From: a virus
Strand: one strand, 5' to 3'
DNA length: 64,000 nt
IMG/VR virus record: IMGVR_UViG_3300023180_000036
Coordinates: 1 to 64,000 of that record
Positions 8,424 through 15,739 of this stretch are shown one piece after another. Each line of letters opens with the position of its first letter. Within the stretch, counting starts at the first letter, position 1. The position numbers and the translations under genes are program-made. The notes beneath the pieces were generated by a model. That model worked only from the letters and a program-made list of their open reading frames with translations. It did not search any database and was not told the origin of the DNA.

Positions 8424-9122
8424 ATGCAAGCTTATGCCATAGTTATAAAAGATAATGAAATTTCACAAGCAGGTTATAATAATCTGGTTGAAAGCTTTTG
8501 GAACGTTGGTAATGAATTTCCTCTTATAATGTTTGAAGCAATAACACCAGATAATGTAGAAAAAGAAATGAGAGATAATGACTTACAGTGGAATTATCCT
8601 TGGGAAGGTAGTGTTATTGATTTTTCAACAGGTCTTACAAAATCTGCTTATGTGACTGCTAATAGAAAAGCAAGAATGGCTTGTTTTATGAGCCATTTTA
8701 CTTTATGGCAAAAATGTTTTGAAACCAGAGAACCAATGATTATATTAGAACACGATTCTATATTTTTACATAAAATAGATTTTCATCCGGATGATACTGG
8801 ATTTAATATAGTAGGATTAAATAATCCACTTGGTGCTACTCGTAGAGCAAAACAATATTATGATGCAATATTAAAAAATAAACAACCATTTCAACTAACA
8901 CCATATATAGATGAAGATATGAAAGTTCCACAGGGTCTTGCTGGTAATTCAGCTTATCTTATGAAACCTGAAGGTGCAGAAAAAATGATTTCTTTGGTAT
9001 ATAAGTATGGTATGTGGCCAAATGACGCTATTATGTGTAGACAGTTAGTAAACGGTTTAGGCGTAAGTAGAAAATTTTATACAAGAATACAAGGACTAAA
9101 ATCAACAACCACAAAGGAATAA
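8424..9122 (+). CDS. GT25-family glycosyltransferase
   Basis: This 232-aa protein has MACFMSHFTLWQKC followed by MIILEHDSIFL, the order seen in GT25 LPS glycosyltransferases: an S-H-xxLW segment, then an E-x-D strand. GNSAYLMKPEGAEKMI matches the family segment after the catalytic region. A second GT25 gene lies at 11269-11934. Probably part of the glycan assembly set. Confidence 0.78.
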   Translation: MQAYAIVIKDNEISQAGYNNLVESFWNVGNEFPLIMFEAITPDNVEKEMRDNDLQWNYPWEGSVIDFSTGLTKSAYVTANRKARMACFMSHFTLWQKCFETREPMIILEHDSIFLHKIDFHPDDTGFNIVGLNNPLGATRRAKQYYDAILKNKQPFQLTPYIDEDMKVPQGLAGNSAYLMKPEGAEKMISLVYKYGMWPNDAIMCRQLVNGLGVSRKFYTRIQGLKSTTTKE

Positions 9123-9125
9123 TCT

Positions 9126-9263
9126 ATGTGGCTAGTAAGAGAAAAAATTAGTAAAAGTATTGTAGCAATGTGTTCTAGGCTTGTCGACGCTGAAGCTGTA
9201 GCGTGTAAAGGTTTAGAACACGAAAAATTATACATTGTTGAAAAATATAAGGATACAAAGTGA
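9126..9263 (+). CDS. Small hypothetical protein
   Basis: This 45-aa frame from ATG 9126 to TGA 9263 overlaps the GTG start of the GAPDH gene by 4 nt, the coupling seen across this island. No motif is recognised. Support is position and overlap only. Confidence 0.45.
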   Translation: MWLVREKISKSIVAMCSRLVDAEAVACKGLEHEKLYIVEKYKDTK

Positions 9264-10234
9264 TTCGTGTCGGTATAAATGGCTTCGGAAGAATTGGTAG
9301 ATGTCTTGCTAGACATATAATGCAAGACAGAGACGATATGGAACTTGTACAAATAAATGCAAGTGGTGATCCAGAACAAAATATTCATCTTTTAAAATAC
9401 GATAGTGTTCACGGTAGATATACGCCAAAGGATGATCTTACATATAAAATAAACTGGAGCCATTCACGAGACAATAAGTTTTTAAGCTGGGATAGTGTTG
9501 ATTTAGTATTTGAATGTACAGGAGCATATAATGATGGTGATAGTGCAATTCACCATATTAAATATGGTAAAGCAAAGAAAGTTTTAATTAGTGCTCCAGC
9601 TAAAAATGTAGATAGAACGGTTGTATATGGAGTTAATCATAAAGAATTAACAAAGGATGATAATATAGTTAGTAATGCAAGTTGTACAACCAATTGTCTT
9701 GCTCCATTAGTAAAAGTTCTGGATAAATCTTTTGGTATTGTAAGAGGTCAAATGACCACAGTTCATAGTTATACTGGTGATCAAGGAACAATAGATAAAC
9801 GTCATAGAGATTTATACAGAGCAAGAGCAGCCGGATCTAATATGATACCTACTAGTACAGGAGCGGCAAAAGCATTAGAACACGTTTATCCAAAATTAAA
9901 AAATAAAATAAAAGGTAGTGCAATTCGTGTACCTACAATTAATGTAAGTTGTATAGATTTAACTGTCCAGTTAAAAGAAGATGTTAATGAAGATTTAGTG
10001 AATAATACAGTTTTAAATGCTAGTAAACATAATATGAAAGGTATTATAGGATATGAAACACAACCTTTAGTAAGTAGTGACTATAATACAACAAAAGAAA
10101 GTTGTATTTTTGCCCCAGATCAAACAAGAATAGTGGATAATAAATTAGTTAGAGTTCTTGCATGGTATGATAACGAATGGTCATTTAGCTGTAGAATGGC
10201 AGATGTTGCTAGATATATGGGAGATTTAAGATGA
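9260..10234 (+). CDS. gap: Glyceraldehyde-3-phosphate dehydrogenase
   Basis: This 324-aa protein is complete, starts at GTG and has an AAGGA ribosome site. It interconverts glyceraldehyde-3-phosphate and 1,3-bisphosphoglycerate. The Rossmann start is VGINGFGRIGR, followed by HLLKYDSVHGRY. The catalytic motif is ASCTTNCLAP (Cys142), the histidine is in TTVHSYTGDQ (His169), and later come AAGSNMIPTSTGAAKA and AWYDNEWSFS. All catalytic features are present. The ribose-contacting Asp normally found after strand 2 (IND) is Asn-Ala here (QINASGD), which may alter NAD/NADP preference. The inter-strand region before ECTG is several residues shorter than usual. The aldolase gene that follows overlaps by 4 nt. 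Confidence 0.95.
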   Translation: MIRVGINGFGRIGRCLARHIMQDRDDMELVQINASGDPEQNIHLLKYDSVHGRYTPKDDLTYKINWSHSRDNKFLSWDSVDLVFECTGAYNDGDSAIHHIKYGKAKKVLISAPAKNVDRTVVYGVNHKELTKDDNIVSNASCTTNCLAPLVKVLDKSFGIVRGQMTTVHSYTGDQGTIDKRHRDLYRARAAGSNMIPTSTGAAKALEHVYPKLKNKIKGSAIRVPTINVSCIDLTVQLKEDVNEDLVNNTVLNASKHNMKGIIGYETQPLVSSDYNTTKESCIFAPDQTRIVDNKLVRVLAWYDNEWSFSCRMADVARYMGDLR

Positions 10235-11043
10235 AATTTATTGCAGCAATGGATCATAGCGGAGGTTCTACTGGTGGTGTTCTTGAAAGATATGGACAAG
10301 AATATACAGAAGAAAATAAAATGGATCTTATTCATGCCATGAGATTAAGAATGTATAATTCTCCCCATTTTAATTCAGATAATATTTGGGCTGCCATTCT
10401 TTATAAAGATACCGTTGAAAGAGGAATGGTTCCACTTTTATCAAAAAAAGGTATTTTTGCATTTCTTAAAATAGATTCGGGTTGTGCCGAAGATGGTATG
10501 ATGGAAGATTTTAATATAGTTGAAATGTTGGATCTTGCTTTATATAATGATTGTATTGGAACTAAAATGAGAAGCATAGTAAAAACCGATACCATCATGA
10601 AACCAATTGTAAGACAACAGATTACTATAGCTAATATTATTATAGAAAGAGGATTATTACCAATTATTGAACCAGAAGTTCCCATTGATCATCCAGATAA
10701 AGACGATATTGAAAAAGACATGCACAATTATCTTTCTGAAAAATTAAATGAATTAAACGGACAATGTATTCTAAAATTAACTATCCCGACAACCAGAAAT
10801 CTTTATTATGATTTTACCTATCATCCAAAAGTTTATAAAGTAGTAGGTTTAAGCGGAGGATATAGTACTCAAGAAGCTTGTGATAAATTAGCACTAAATA
10901 CAAATATGACGGCAAGTTTTAGTAGAGCATTAAGTGAAAAATTGTATGCAGATCAATTAGATAGTCAATTTAATGCACAAATGAAAGATAACATTCGAAT
11001 GATAAAAAGAGCATCACAAAGCAATACTATATTGAAAAACTAA
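10231..11043 (+). CDS. Class I fructose-bisphosphate aldolase (bacterial FdaB type)
   Basis: This 270-aa protein joins dihydroxyacetone phosphate and glyceraldehyde-3-phosphate to fructose-1,6-bisphosphate, or the reverse. The start FIAAMDHSGGSTGGVLERYG corresponds to the FIAALDQSGGSTPKAL start of bacterial class I aldolases. GTKMRS, GLLPIIEPEV, CILKLTIPTTRNLY (Schiff-base Lys182) and VVGLSGGYS then SFSRAL follow in family order. About 25 residues shorter than cellular homologues, mostly at the N-terminus and before residue 60. It overlaps the GAPDH gene by 4 nt, so the two enzymes, consecutive in the pathway through triose phosphate, are translationally coupled. Confidence 0.92.
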   Translation: MKFIAAMDHSGGSTGGVLERYGQEYTEENKMDLIHAMRLRMYNSPHFNSDNIWAAILYKDTVERGMVPLLSKKGIFAFLKIDSGCAEDGMMEDFNIVEMLDLALYNDCIGTKMRSIVKTDTIMKPIVRQQITIANIIIERGLLPIIEPEVPIDHPDKDDIEKDMHNYLSEKLNELNGQCILKLTIPTTRNLYYDFTYHPKVYKVVGLSGGYSTQEACDKLALNTNMTASFSRALSEKLYADQLDSQFNAQMKDNIRMIKRASQSNTILKN

Positions 11044-11059
11044 GTAATTAGGAGATATT

Positions 11060-11269
11060 ATGAAACAAGATGAAGGCTTAAATTTAGATGTAACTGGTAA
11101 TGAACAGTATAGGAGAGAACTTATTGCTATTCAACAAGAAAATGAAATACTTAAAAAAAATATCAATGATTTACAGGGACAGCTACAATCCGCTTATTAC
11201 CGAATAAAAGTGTTAATAAGTGATTTAGAAAATATGAAAAGAATAGTAGACTTTAACGGAGTTGAATAA
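11060..11269 (+). CDS. Small coiled-coil hypothetical protein
   Basis: This 69-aa protein has a predicted heptad-rich helix through the central region (ELIAIQQENEILKKNI and following). A TTAGGAG ribosome site precedes ATG 11060. The stop overlaps the GT25 start. No family recognised. Confidence 0.6.
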   Translation: MKQDEGLNLDVTGNEQYRRELIAIQQENEILKKNINDLQGQLQSAYYRIKVLISDLENMKRIVDFNGVE

Positions 11270-11934
11270 TGAAAGCCTTTGTTATTTGTATTGACGAAAT
11301 AGAACAATCTGTGCAAGCAGCAGAAAGATGCATAAAATCTGGTGCTAGAAACGGTGTTCTTGTAGAAAAGTTTAAGGCTATTACTCCAGATAATGATTAT
11401 AAAAAAATACTTGAAGAAGATGGGATACCAGTTGATAAATTTGTTGAAGACAGTAACAAATATTCCAGATATGATAGAGTTATTTGTGCATTTTTATCTC
11501 ATTATTCATTATGGAAAGAATGTGCAAAACAAAGTAATAATTTTCTAATTTTAGAACACGATGCTTATTTTAATAATGTAATTACAGTAAATGCTAAGTA
11601 TCATACTGACGATGTGATTTCAGTTGGTGAACCATCTTATGGAAAATTTAATACTCCCAATTTCCTTGGTATAGGTCCTTTAACATCTAAAAGATATTTC
11701 CCGGGTGCTCACGCATATATTATATCACCAAAAGGTGCCAAGAAAGCAATTGAAAAAGCAAAAACTGATGCAGGACCTACTGATGTATTTTTTGGATATC
11801 ATAATTTTGATAATTTACAGGAAAGTTATCCTTGGCCTATATCAGTCAAAGAAAGTTTTAGCACTATTCAGAGAACACCAGGCTGTTTAGCTAAACACGC
11901 ATATAATGATGGAGTTGGTTATGGCATTATATAA
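11269..11934 (+). CDS. GT25-family glycosyltransferase
   Basis: This 221-aa protein has ICAFLSHYSLWKEC followed by FLILEHDAYF, the same motif order as the gene at 8424-9122 and as GT25 LPS enzymes. AHAYIISPKGAKKAI is the matching downstream element. It follows the aldolase and coiled-coil genes, so glycan genes flank the two glycolytic genes on both sides. Confidence 0.78.
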   Translation: MKAFVICIDEIEQSVQAAERCIKSGARNGVLVEKFKAITPDNDYKKILEEDGIPVDKFVEDSNKYSRYDRVICAFLSHYSLWKECAKQSNNFLILEHDAYFNNVITVNAKYHTDDVISVGEPSYGKFNTPNFLGIGPLTSKRYFPGAHAYIISPKGAKKAIEKAKTDAGPTDVFFGYHNFDNLQESYPWPISVKESFSTIQRTPGCLAKHAYNDGVGYGII

Positions 11935-12589
11935 TAAAGCCTTTGTAACAGGATGTGATGAAAGTCACGAATGGATGGTAGAATGGTTCCTTGATAATTT
12001 TAAAAAGCATAATAAATTACCCATAATCTTTGCAGATTTTGGTGTAAGTAAAAAATTTTTAAAATATGCAAAGAAAAACTTCGATTCAGTTATTGATATG
12101 ACAAAGATTAAAGATAAAGGTTGGTTTAAAAAACCTAAATCTATGATCGAAGCATCTAAACTTTCTTCGAGTATTTGTTGGATTGATACGGATATTGAAA
12201 TTTTAAAATCTATAGATGATGTTTTTATTTATGTTGAACCAAATAGACTTGCAATGGTAGAAGATAAACCCTGGACTAAAAGAAGGCGTGATTCAAGAGG
12301 ATTACAATACTATAATTCTGGAATAGTTGCATTTAAGGATTCTCCTGTTATATTACATCAATGGGCTAAAAAAGTAGAAAATTTTCCCCAACAAGGAGAT
12401 CAAGAAGTTTTGCATAGTATGATGGAATCTCCACTTAGTCAAAGAATATATATTTCAGATATACCAAATGAATATAATTGGTTAAGACTTCAATTAGAAC
12501 ATGACGGTCAAGATAGCAATAAAAAGAAAACTATTCATTGGACTGGCCCAAAAGGAAAAGAAAAAATAAAGAAAATGATGGGAATATAA
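11921..12589 (+). CDS. GT-A type glycosyltransferase
   Basis: This 222-aa protein is called from ATG 11921 because GGAG lies 7 nt upstream; an in-frame ATG at 11906 has no ribosome site. SSSICWIDTDIEIL provides a DxD (D89-D91). LQYYNSGIVAFKDS and a GDQEVLH segment resemble GT8-like or capsular glycosyltransferases. It overlaps the GT25 gene by 14 nt. Confidence 0.65.
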   Translation: MALYNKAFVTGCDESHEWMVEWFLDNFKKHNKLPIIFADFGVSKKFLKYAKKNFDSVIDMTKIKDKGWFKKPKSMIEASKLSSSICWIDTDIEILKSIDDVFIYVEPNRLAMVEDKPWTKRRRDSRGLQYYNSGIVAFKDSPVILHQWAKKVENFPQQGDQEVLHSMMESPLSQRIYISDIPNEYNWLRLQLEHDGQDSNKKKTIHWTGPKGKEKIKKMMGI

Positions 12590-13234
12590 ATGATTATACC
12601 AAGACCACCAAAACACACACTAGATGTGCCTGGATTTAATAATCAGATTCATTTAGAAAGTCTTGAAAAATTTACTAAAATTATTCCAGAAAATTCTAAA
12701 GTTCTTGAGATAGGTTGTGCTTTTGGTTGTAGTACTTGGGCTTTAATGAATGCATTGCCGAAAGGATGTAAATTACACGTATGTGATACTTTTGGAATGG
12801 ATAATCCGATGTTAAAACAACAACATTATAACGGTATTATGACTAAACATTCTCACAATCCGGCGGTAGTATATGCTCTAAGTTTATATATGGAAAAAAA
12901 TCATAGAGAAGTATTTGAATATTGTGTATCTCAACATCCTAGATACTTTGAGTTGCATAAAAAAACTCATGCCAAAAAGAGTCTTGAAGTTTTAGAAAAT
13001 GATAATAAATGGGATATGGTTTATATTGATGGACACCATGCTTATTCTACAGTTAAAAAGGAATTGAGTTATTTAAATGGAACTAAATATTTATGTGGAG
13101 ATGATTATCATCCAGTACACGAAGGTACTATGAAAGCAATAGATGAGTTTTTAGTGGATAATGAATATAATTTTGAACACGATGACTTTGAAACAGGATC
13201 TGGATTTTGGAAAATGGAATTAAAAAATGGGTGA
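12590..13234 (+). CDS. Class I SAM-dependent methyltransferase
   Basis: In this 214-aa protein, VLEIGCAFGCSTWAL is motif I and DMVYIDGHHAYSTVKKEL is the YIDG-H-Y segment typical of the Methyltransf_24 group, which often modifies sugars in surface clusters. It directly abuts the preceding gene. Substrate is unknown. Confidence 0.72.
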   Translation: MIIPRPPKHTLDVPGFNNQIHLESLEKFTKIIPENSKVLEIGCAFGCSTWALMNALPKGCKLHVCDTFGMDNPMLKQQHYNGIMTKHSHNPAVVYALSLYMEKNHREVFEYCVSQHPRYFELHKKTHAKKSLEVLENDNKWDMVYIDGHHAYSTVKKELSYLNGTKYLCGDDYHPVHEGTMKAIDEFLVDNEYNFEHDDFETGSGFWKMELKNG

Positions 13235-13901
13235 TGTAGCACATATTATTGGAAACGGAAAAAGTTCTGGATTTTATAAGCACGATAAAGGTTTAAAAAT
13301 AGCTTGTAATCTACCACCTTTTGAGGTTCAAAATCTTTATACTACCGTAATGGTTGATTTTAAAATGATGAATGCAATACATAAAAATCATATTACTGTT
13401 CCAGGTGATTGGGTTTTAGGTGCAAGACCGCATAAATGGATGGAAATGAAAAATGACTTTTATGTGAAATACTCAAAACAAATTAAAGAATTTTATCTTG
13501 TCTTACCTAAATATGCTGCTAATTATACAGACTTTAATTGTGGACATATGGCAACTCATTGGGTAGCAAATAAACTAAAGAGAAAAGAAATTCATATGTA
13601 TGGATTTGATTCAATCTTTGAGTTTGATACAACAAGTATGTCAGATACTTTTATGGAATCAGTAAGAGACAATCTTAATACACAAAGATTAACGTCTAAA
13701 TGGAGACCTATTTGGCATGGTATTTTTAATGAATTTAAAAATACACAGTTTGTTATATATCATGATGTAGGTAATGCACAAATTCCTCTTCCGAAAAATG
13801 TTGAAGTAAGAGACAACAATAAGGGAGTTAGAGCAGTACGAAAAAGAAATAAAGAATATAAGCCCGAACCATTTGATAAAACTAAACTTTCTAGTGCATA
13901 A
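13227..13901 (+). CDS. Uncharacterised protein with sialyltransferase-like (GT42/DUF115) features
   Basis: This 224-aa protein starts VAHIIGNGKSSGFY, like the nucleotide-binding GNGPSL loop of GT42 sialyltransferases and DUF115 proteins. About residue 108 it reads NCGHMATHWVANKLKRKEIHMYGFD, similar to the SG..A..LAxxLGxKEIxLxGxD region of those enzymes. The match is by eye only, and function remains open. Last gene of the island; an early-type promoter follows. Confidence 0.4.
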   Translation: MGDVAHIIGNGKSSGFYKHDKGLKIACNLPPFEVQNLYTTVMVDFKMMNAIHKNHITVPGDWVLGARPHKWMEMKNDFYVKYSKQIKEFYLVLPKYAANYTDFNCGHMATHWVANKLKRKEIHMYGFDSIFEFDTTSMSDTFMESVRDNLNTQRLTSKWRPIWHGIFNEFKNTQFVIYHDVGNAQIPLPKNVEVRDNNKGVRAVRKRNKEYKPEPFDKTKLSSA

Positions 13902-13906
13902 GAGGG

Positions 13907-13935
13907 TTTACATCTTCTAAAAAATAGTATATTAT
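13907..13935 (+). promoter_or_regulatory. Early-type promoter
   Basis: TTTACA (13907-13912), a 17-bp spacer and TATTAT (13930-13935), with AGAGGG before the -35. An AGAGGTGG ribosome site and the start of the HExxH protein follow 19 bp later. Confidence 0.6.
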
Positions 13936-13953
13936 ACTTTATAGAGGTGGCAA

Positions 13954-14361
13954 ATGTATTACTATATCGACAACCGACCAAAAAATATTTCATTTAAATT
14001 TTTAGATGAGGTATTAGACTTTGCTCAATATTATTTGGGTTTAAATTCAGATTATATAATAAAAATAGTGTTTTTAGGTGATCTTGGAGATACGGTGTGG
14101 GGGTACTGCAACGGTCTTGAAGATGAAGATTATGTGATAGAAGTGAGTTCCAAGTTAAGTAGTGGAGATATAGTAGAAACCATATTTCACGAATTAGTGC
14201 ATGTAAAACAAATTATAGATGGTAGATTAGATGATGATGGAAGAACATGGAAAGGTAAAACTTACGATACAGTAAAAACACCATATAAAGAACTGCCTTG
14301 GGAAATAGAAGCATTTGAACTTCAAAAACTTATGGCAAATGAATTTTTTTCTGCCAAATAA
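13954..14361 (+). CDS. Putative zinc metallopeptidase (HExxH)
   Basis: In this 135-aa protein, VETIFHELVHVKQ gives H79-E80-x-x-H83, the zinc site of many metallopeptidases. A following acidic stretch and a distal Glu (WEIEAFELQ) could supply the third ligand, as in SprT-like proteins. Driven by its own early-type promoter, so an early takeover role is plausible. Substrate is unknown. Confidence 0.55.
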   Translation: MYYYIDNRPKNISFKFLDEVLDFAQYYLGLNSDYIIKIVFLGDLGDTVWGYCNGLEDEDYVIEVSSKLSSGDIVETIFHELVHVKQIIDGRLDDDGRTWKGKTYDTVKTPYKELPWEIEAFELQKLMANEFFSAK

Positions 14362-14372
14362 CATTTTAGGGG

Positions 14373-14401
14373 TTTACAAACTGGTTAAAATATACTATAT
14401 T
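14373..14401 (+). promoter_or_regulatory. Early-type promoter with extended upstream motif
   Basis: TTTACA (14373-14378), 17 bp and TATATT (14396-14401), preceded by ATTTTAGGGG. The core ATTTTAGGGGTTTACAAA is identical to the promoter at 20666. It precedes a run of small early genes. Confidence 0.65.
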
Positions 14402-14433
14402 AATAGTATAAAGAGAATCGGAAGGAAGAAAAA

Positions 14434-14673
14434 ATGATTGACTTTATCTCAGCAAGCGAAGGTAAAATCCAACTTTGGGAAGATGATATGATTGTAGCAG
14501 AAGCATGCACTGCTAAGTCAATTGCTTACTTTCTTCAAGAACACGGCTTTGATGGAAATGTTTATGCTTCATCTTCAATGGACTTTGCTTCAGAAGAAGG
14601 TTTCGAAACCGACCAATGTGCAAATGATCTTTGGGAAAAATCTGTAAATCTTTACTATGCTGTTCAACACTAA
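14434..14673 (+). CDS. Small acidic hypothetical protein
   Basis: This 79-aa protein has a strong GGAAGGAAG ribosome site upstream of ATG. It is acidic, with a short helical segment (AKSIAYFLQEHGF). It is not recognised. Expressed from the early-type promoter at 14373. Confidence 0.65.
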   Translation: MIDFISASEGKIQLWEDDMIVAEACTAKSIAYFLQEHGFDGNVYASSSMDFASEEGFETDQCANDLWEKSVNLYYAVQH

Positions 14674-14690
14674 AAACGGAAAAAATATAA

Positions 14691-14864
14691 ATGAATAAAC
14701 ATGAAGCAGAATTTATTGCAGAACAGCAACGGCGGATTAATCCTAGTCCAGTAATTAGTAGTCTTGAAGAAATGATTGAAGATGATTATAAAGCTTGGAT
14801 TAAAAGCGGTAGAAGTCCGGTGTTTAACGAATTTCTAAAATCAAAATTTAGAATGGAAAGCTAA
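14691..14864 (+). CDS. Small hypothetical protein
   Basis: This 57-aa frame runs from ATG 14691 to TAA 14864, between two other small early genes and in the same direction, with ACGGAAAAA upstream. It is mostly charged helix. No family recognised. Confidence 0.5.
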   Translation: MNKHEAEFIAEQQRRINPSPVISSLEEMIEDDYKAWIKSGRSPVFNEFLKSKFRMES

Positions 14865-14869
14865 AATTA

Positions 14870-15091
14870 ATGCTTCAAGACGAGGTATATCACGCTCAAG
14901 TGGCACTTGATATTTTAGAATTTGATTATCACCGACCATTTATAAATGGTAAATGTAATAGGGAAAATATCGAAAATAAAATTGTAGAAGGCATTCTTAA
15001 GAAAGAACTTGAACCCATGAATGATAAAGATGTAAATATCATTTGTGATTTAATTGACATTTTAATTTTTGAACTAGGAGTTAAAGATTAA
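14870..15091 (+). CDS. Small hypothetical protein
   Basis: This 73-aa protein is helical and acidic, and ends 6 bp before the first tRNA. No motif recognised. It probably shares the transcript with the preceding genes and with the tRNA cluster. Confidence 0.55.
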   Translation: MLQDEVYHAQVALDILEFDYHRPFINGKCNRENIENKIVEGILKKELEPMNDKDVNIICDLIDILIFELGVKD

Positions 15092-15097
15092 TAAATG

Positions 15098-15174
15098 GGT
15101 TACGTAGCTCAACTGGATAGAGCAACTGACTTCTAATCAGTAGGTTGAGGGTTCGAGTCCTTCCGTGACCGCCA
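15098..15174 (+). tRNA. tRNA-Arg(UCU)
   Basis: The acceptor GGTTACG pairs with CGTGACC (one G-U). The D-arm has AGCTCAACTGGATAGAGC. The anticodon loop CTTCTAA gives UCU, the T-arm has GGTTCGAGTCC, and the 3' CCA is encoded. It reads AGA, the most common arginine codon in the window's AT-rich genes. Confidence 0.95.
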
Positions 15175-15178
15175 AAAA

Positions 15179-15255
15179 CGGAGTATAGCACAGCCTGGTA
15201 GTGCGCTTGGTTTGGGACCAAGAGGTCCAAGGTTCGAATCCTTGTACTCCGACCA
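15179..15255 (+). tRNA. tRNA-Pro(UGG)
   Basis: The acceptor CGGAGTA pairs with TACTCCG. The anticodon stem is CTTGG/CCAAG with loop TTTGGGA, giving UGG. T-loop GGTTCGAATCC; CCA is encoded at 15253-15255. It lies 4 bp after tRNA-Arg, so the two are surely co-transcribed. Confidence 0.95.
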
Positions 15256-15265
15256 ATACACACTA

Positions 15266-15361
15266 ATAAATTTTGATATACACATGAGAGTAGATGCACC
15301 TGCTTTCCAGTGCATAGGACAAGGACCGAAAGTCACAAGTCATGTGTATATCAAAATTTAT
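15266..15361. ncRNA. Long structured hairpin RNA locus inside the tRNA cluster
   Basis: A perfect 22-bp inverted repeat (15266-15287 with 15340-15361) encloses 52 nt. The enclosed part holds a second stem-loop: ATGCA and CTG at 15294-15302 pair with CAG and TGCAT at 15308-15315, with one bulged C. A small GAC/GTC stem around CGAAA lies at 15324-15334. No open frame or tRNA fold fits. Its place between tRNA-Pro and tRNA-Asn recalls the stable RNAs C and D of the T4 tRNA cluster, but no sequence match is claimed. Strand is taken as the tRNA strand but is not proven. Confidence 0.6.
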
Positions 15362-15369
15362 ATAACAAT

Positions 15370-15444
15370 TCCGGCGTAGCTCAGCGGTAGAGCAGTTGAC
15401 TGTTAATCAATTGGTCGTAGGTTCGATCCCTACCGCCGGAGCCA
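15370..15444 (+). tRNA. tRNA-Asn(GUU)
   Basis: The acceptor TCCGGCG pairs with CGCCGGA. The anticodon loop CTGTTAA gives GUU. T-arm AGGTTCGATCCCT; CCA is encoded at 15442-15444. It starts 9 bp after the long hairpin. Confidence 0.95.
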
Positions 15445-15458
15445 TAATAGAGGATAAA

Positions 15459-15620
15459 ATGTGGGTTTTATTAGTAATAAGTTATATTTCTGAATATAAT
15501 GATTATAAAGTAACTGAATTTAACAGATATGCAAATCAGAATCAATGTATAATTAATCAAACAGTATTAGAATCAACCTTTAAAGATAATGAAAAAGCAG
15601 TTTGTATAAAGGGTCTGTAG
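15459..15620 (+). CDS. Small hypothetical protein within the tRNA cluster
   Basis: This 53-aa frame from ATG 15459 has an AGAGGA ribosome site. It starts with a hydrophobic stretch (MWVLLVISYI) and runs 10 nt into the Met-type tRNA gene, ending at TAG. A longer frame begins inside tRNA-Asn but has no ribosome site. Unrecognised. Confidence 0.45.
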   Translation: MWVLLVISYISEYNDYKVTEFNRYANQNQCIINQTVLESTFKDNEKAVCIKGL

Positions 15621-15686
15621 CATAGCGGTTAATGCTCCCCGCTCATAACGGGTAGATCGTAGGTTCGAATCCTACCAGACCCACCA
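15611..15686 (+). tRNA. tRNA with CAU anticodon (Met, or Ile after lysidine modification)
   Basis: The acceptor GGGTCTG pairs with CAGACCC. The anticodon loop CTCATAA gives CAU. T-arm AGGTTCGAATCCT; CCA is encoded at 15684-15686. G1-C72 pairing excludes a typical bacterial initiator. Elongator Met and Ile2 cannot be distinguished by eye. Confidence 0.93.
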
Positions 15687-15695
15687 ATTAAAAGG

Positions 15696-15703
15696 TATAA
15701 ATA
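15696..15703 (+). promoter_or_regulatory. T4-type late promoter TATAAATA
   Basis: An exact TATAAATA lies 10 bp after the last tRNA and 37 bp before the preferred start of the next gene. It marks the switch from the early tRNA transcript to late expression. Confidence 0.65.
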
Positions 15704-15739
15704 GTTTAAGAGATGAAAAAAATATCGGTTACGGAAAAA

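Noticed and set aside
15266-15361. Hammerhead or other self-cleaving ribozyme in the tRNA cluster
   Set aside because: GAAA and a CTGCTTTCC loop suggested a hammerhead, but no CTGANGA core is found on either strand at the required place.
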